A model generated the notes under the pieces. The model was given only the letters and a program-made list of their open reading frames with translations. It made no database searches and was not told the origin of the DNA. From JAENVT01 sp040005915 (GTDB lineage Bacteria > Actinomycetota > Acidimicrobiia > Acidimicrobiales > Ilumatobacteraceae), in assembly GCA_040005915.1 (NCBI GenBank), contig JBDTYA010000150.1:1-15385 (forward strand): DNA of 15,385 nucleotides, written 5' to 3'. The translations under genes were made by a program, and so were the position numbers. Below, piece after piece: positions 13,228-15,385 of this stretch. Position 1 is the first letter of the stretch, and each line of letters begins with the position of its first letter.

Positions 13228-14480
13228 TCCGCCGGTTGCTCGTCGCGTGTGCCGGGCTGGTCGCCGCTGCTGCCGTTTTGGCGGCGCTGCCCAGCACCCC
13301 GGTCTCCGCAGCGACCAGTCGTCAGGATGCGATCGACCAGGTCCAGAGCGTTCGTGTCAGCGTCGATCTCACCCTGTCGCTGATCAAGCAGGGCCGCAGC
13401 GACGAGGCGTTCGCCGCGGCTGCCAGCGGCTACCTCAACCATTTCGAGCTCGTCGAGACACCGTTGCGGATCATCGACAACGACCTCACCATCGACACCG
13501 AAGGTCGTTTCGCCGACATTCGTCAGCTGATCCGCAACCATGCGCCCGTCGACCGGGTCCGCGACGAGCTGGTCGGGCTGCGCGGCTCCCTCGACACGAT
13601 CGAGCGGAAGCTCACAGCCACCGGTGCTGCCGCGCCGGCCCTCATCTTCGGGCAGAGCTTCCTCATCATCTTCCGCGAAGGCTTCGAGGTCGTGCTGCTC
13701 GTCAGCATCCTGCTGGGATACCTCGAGGCGTCACGCTCGACGGCATTCATCCGACCGATCCTGATCGGCATCGGTGCGGCCTGCGTCGCGACGGTGCTGA
13801 CCGTGATCGTGCTGAGGCTCGTCTTCGAATCGTTGCCGTTCTCGCTCGAGATCCTCGAGGGCATCACCGCGATGATCGCGGTGGTCATGTTGTTCTACGT
13901 GTCGTTCTGGCTGGTGGCACGCATGGAGCACAAGCGGTGGATGGAGTTCGTTCGCGCCCGCTTGTGGAGCGCTGTGTCGCTGGGTTCGACGTTCTCGCTG
14001 GTGATGGTCGGCTTCACCGCCGTGTATCGCGAAGGCTTCGAGACCGCGCTCTTCTACCAGGCGCTGTGGTCGTTCGGGGCCGGGCTCGGAAAGTGGGTTC
14101 TCGCCGGTCTCTTCGCCGGGCTCCTCGCCCTCACAGCCGTTGCTCTGGCGATGTTCAGGCTCGGCCGGCGGGTACCGATCAAGCGGTTCATGAACATCGC
14201 AGTCGCATGCGTCATGCTGACGTCCGTGACGTTCCTCGGCAACGCGGTCCATGCTCTGCAGACCGGCGATCTCATCGCCTATCACCGCCTCGACAACTGG
14301 CCGCGGATCCCCATCTTCCTGTCGCAGGTGACCGGGTACTGGCCGACCCTGCAGAGCGTCGTCGCCCAGATCGCATTGATGGCGATCTACCTCATCGGTG
14401 CGCTCTACACGTTCGTGGTGCGGCCGCGTCGACTCCGCGCCAATGCACCGACGACTCCTCAATCGCTCGTCGCGGCCTGA
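13224..14480 (+). CDS. FTR1-family high-affinity iron permease with extracytoplasmic N-terminal domain
   Basis: This is a 418-residue protein. A signal peptide (about 1-29, ending PVSAA) is followed by a helical extracytoplasmic domain (about 31-132) and an FTR1 membrane domain with seven or so segments (about 140-398). The two REGFE motifs (151-155, 269-273) are the paired R-E-x-x-E ferric-iron sites of Ftr1p/EfeU. FTR1 proteins move Fe3+ across the membrane, in bacteria often with EfeO and EfeB. Here the only visible partner is the small lipoprotein upstream; neither an EfeB-type peroxidase nor a full EfeO is in the window. The start ATG is fixed by the ATGA overlap with that gene. The short C-terminal tail is basic, then Thr/Pro-rich. 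A hydantoinase-family gene begins 13 nt after its stop. Confidence 0.92.
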   Translation: MIRRLLVACAGLVAAAAVLAALPSTPVSAATSRQDAIDQVQSVRVSVDLTLSLIKQGRSDEAFAAAASGYLNHFELVETPLRIIDNDLTIDTEGRFADIRQLIRNHAPVDRVRDELVGLRGSLDTIERKLTATGAAAPALIFGQSFLIIFREGFEVVLLVSILLGYLEASRSTAFIRPILIGIGAACVATVLTVIVLRLVFESLPFSLEILEGITAMIAVVMLFYVSFWLVARMEHKRWMEFVRARLWSAVSLGSTFSLVMVGFTAVYREGFETALFYQALWSFGAGLGKWVLAGLFAGLLALTAVALAMFRLGRRVPIKRFMNIAVACVMLTSVTFLGNAVHALQTGDLIAYHRLDNWPRIPIFLSQVTGYWPTLQSVVAQIALMAIYLIGALYTFVVRPRRLRANAPTTPQSLVAA

Positions 14481-14493
14481 CAGGCACATTGCT

Positions 14494-15385
14494 ATGGGAC
14501 TTCGAGTCGGGGTTGACGTCGGCGGCACCTTCACCAAGGCCGTCGCCATCGACGGGTTCACCGGCCAACTCGTCGCCCGTTGCGTCGTGCCCACCACCCA
14601 CGATGCCGCGGCGGGCGTCGCCGAAGGGATCGTCACCTGCGTCGCCACCGTCGCCGCCGAGGTCGGCGCCTCCAACATCGACCTCGTCACGCACTCGACC
14701 ACCCAGGCCGTCAACGCCCTGCTCGAAGGCGACGTCGCCCGTGTCGGGGTGTTCGGGCTCGGGCGCAAACCCGACCTCGCCAAGGTTCGTCGACGTACCT
14801 CGCTGGCCGGCGTAGAACTCTCGCCCGGCAAGCGCCTGCCGTGCCTTCCGGTCTTCTTCGATGTGACGAACGGTCTCTCGGCCGACGAAGTGAGCCGCGA
14901 GATGCAACGGTTGATCGCCGAGGGGATCGGTGCCGTCTCGGTGGCCGAGGCGTTCTCACCCGACGACGACCGCAACGAGCAGACCGTCGTCCAGATCGCC
15001 CGCGATGCCGGCCTTCCGGCGTGTGCGAGCACCGAGTTGTCAGGTTTGTACGGGCTAGAACTGCGAGCGGTGACCGCGGCGGTCAACGCCTCGATCCTGC
15101 CGATCGCGGTTCGCACCGCGCAGTTCGTCGAGGACGGCGTGCGAGGAGCCGACATCGCCGCCGCTGTCATGGTGATGCGCGGCGACGGAGGGGCGACCAA
15201 CCTGTCGGGCTTTCGTGACGCGCCGGCCAAGACCCTGTACTCGGGCCCAGCGGCGTCGGTCGCCGGCGCCTTGCGTTCGGGCGCCATCACCGACGGGGTG
15301 ATCGTCGAGGTCGGCGGCACCTCGACGAATGTCGCGGCGATCCGCGACGGCAGGCCGTTGTTGTCGTATGTCACCGTCGCCTCGC
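14494..15385 (+). CDS. Hydantoinase/oxoprolinase-family protein, N-terminal part (continues past window end)
   Basis: There are 297 open codons from ATG 14494 to the window edge. The N-terminus reads MGLRVGVDVGGTFTKAVAID, the phosphate-binding DxGGTFT of the ASKHA-like Hydant_A_N domain (about 4-180). The hydantoinase A domain follows, with LYGLELRAVTAAVNASILPI, YSGPAASVAGAL and VEVGGTSTNVAAI. Family members hydrolyse hydantoins or 5-oxoproline with ATP, usually with a HyuB partner. This one is divergent: GGTST is followed by Asn where Asp is usual, and the usual MxSDGG is MRGDGG. The substrate is therefore uncertain. The ribosome-binding site is modest (AGG, 9 nt upstream). The 13-nt gap after the permease suggests co-transcription, though a functional link to iron is not obvious. 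Confidence 0.88.
   Translation, partial: MGLRVGVDVGGTFTKAVAIDGFTGQLVARCVVPTTHDAAAGVAEGIVTCVATVAAEVGASNIDLVTHSTTQAVNALLEGDVARVGVFGLGRKPDLAKVRRRTSLAGVELSPGKRLPCLPVFFDVTNGLSADEVSREMQRLIAEGIGAVSVAEAFSPDDDRNEQTVVQIARDAGLPACASTELSGLYGLELRAVTAAVNASILPIAVRTAQFVEDGVRGADIAAAVMVMRGDGGATNLSGFRDAPAKTLYSGPAASVAGALRSGAITDGVIVEVGGTSTNVAAIRDGRPLLSYVTVAS

Noticed and set aside
13247..14815. 522-codon plus-strand open frame overlapping FTR1
   Set aside because: Out-of-frame shadow of the permease and the next gene; Arg-rich composition, while the other frame has REGFE motifs and clean membrane segments.
13731..15374. 547-codon minus-strand open frame
   Set aside because: Antisense to the FTR1 permease and hydantoinase genes; low-complexity Arg/Ser/Thr/Pro composition and no family features.
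1..15385. Mobile element, CRISPR array, tRNA or rRNA genes
   Set aside because: No transposase or integrase motifs, no regularly spaced direct repeats and no tRNA-like or rRNA-like sequence were noticed on either strand.

Overview
The window is a GC-rich stretch, about two-thirds G+C by eye, from an actinobacterium-like genome. It uses many GTG starts, ATGA stop/start overlaps and tightly packed genes, and it carries RsbW/RsbU-type partner-switching proteins. The mix with an HpaE-like dehydrogenase and a hydantoinase-like protein would fit a heterotrophic Actinomycetota, possibly Acidimicrobiia, but that placement is inference. I see no rRNA, tRNA, CRISPR array, transposase or integrase. Many very long open frames (up to about 750 codons) are antisense or out-of-frame shadows of real genes. 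The two genes that run off the window edges are real.

Layout. (1) 1-1331, minus: the 5' part of a soluble BisC/TorA/DMSO-reductase-type molybdenum oxidoreductase. It is divergent from (2) 1497-2249, plus: a membrane-anchored blue-copper (cupredoxin) protein. (3) 2276-6648: a partner-switching signalling island read outwards from a 65-bp divergent region. Leftwards run a STAS antagonist (3206-3601) and a MEDS-sensor/anti-sigma-kinase fusion (2276-3193). Rightwards run a stand-alone HATPase kinase (3667-4050), a helical-domain/STAS fusion (4047-4853) and a GAF-GAF-PP2C phosphatase (4858-6648). (4) 6652-7665, minus: type IB DNA topoisomerase. (5) 7767-8642, plus: SMP-30/gluconolactonase-family protein. 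(6) 8614-10854, minus: an AI-2E-type transporter with two complete copies of the domain in one chain. (7) 10930-12441, minus: HpaE-like aldehyde dehydrogenase. (8) 12442-12765: a gene-free region with two hairpins, a possible leader peptide on the minus strand, and a promoter with an overlapping palindrome on the plus strand. (9) 12766-15385, plus: small lipoprotein, FTR1 iron permease, and a truncated hydantoinase/oxoprolinase-family gene, apparently one operon.

How the parts work together. The clearest system is the signalling island: two kinases, two STAS antagonists and one phosphatase with two GAF sensor domains, so two sensory inputs (MEDS and GAF) could converge on a sigma factor encoded elsewhere. 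The second is the iron-uptake operon, where the lipoprotein and permease are translationally coupled behind a promoter whose -10 overlaps an inverted repeat containing an IdeR/DtxR-like half-site. The remaining genes look like independent metabolic or housekeeping units. Nothing here is clearly a wholly new system. The most unusual items are the double AI-2E transporter, the dual-input partner-switching island and the leader region of the aldehyde dehydrogenase.
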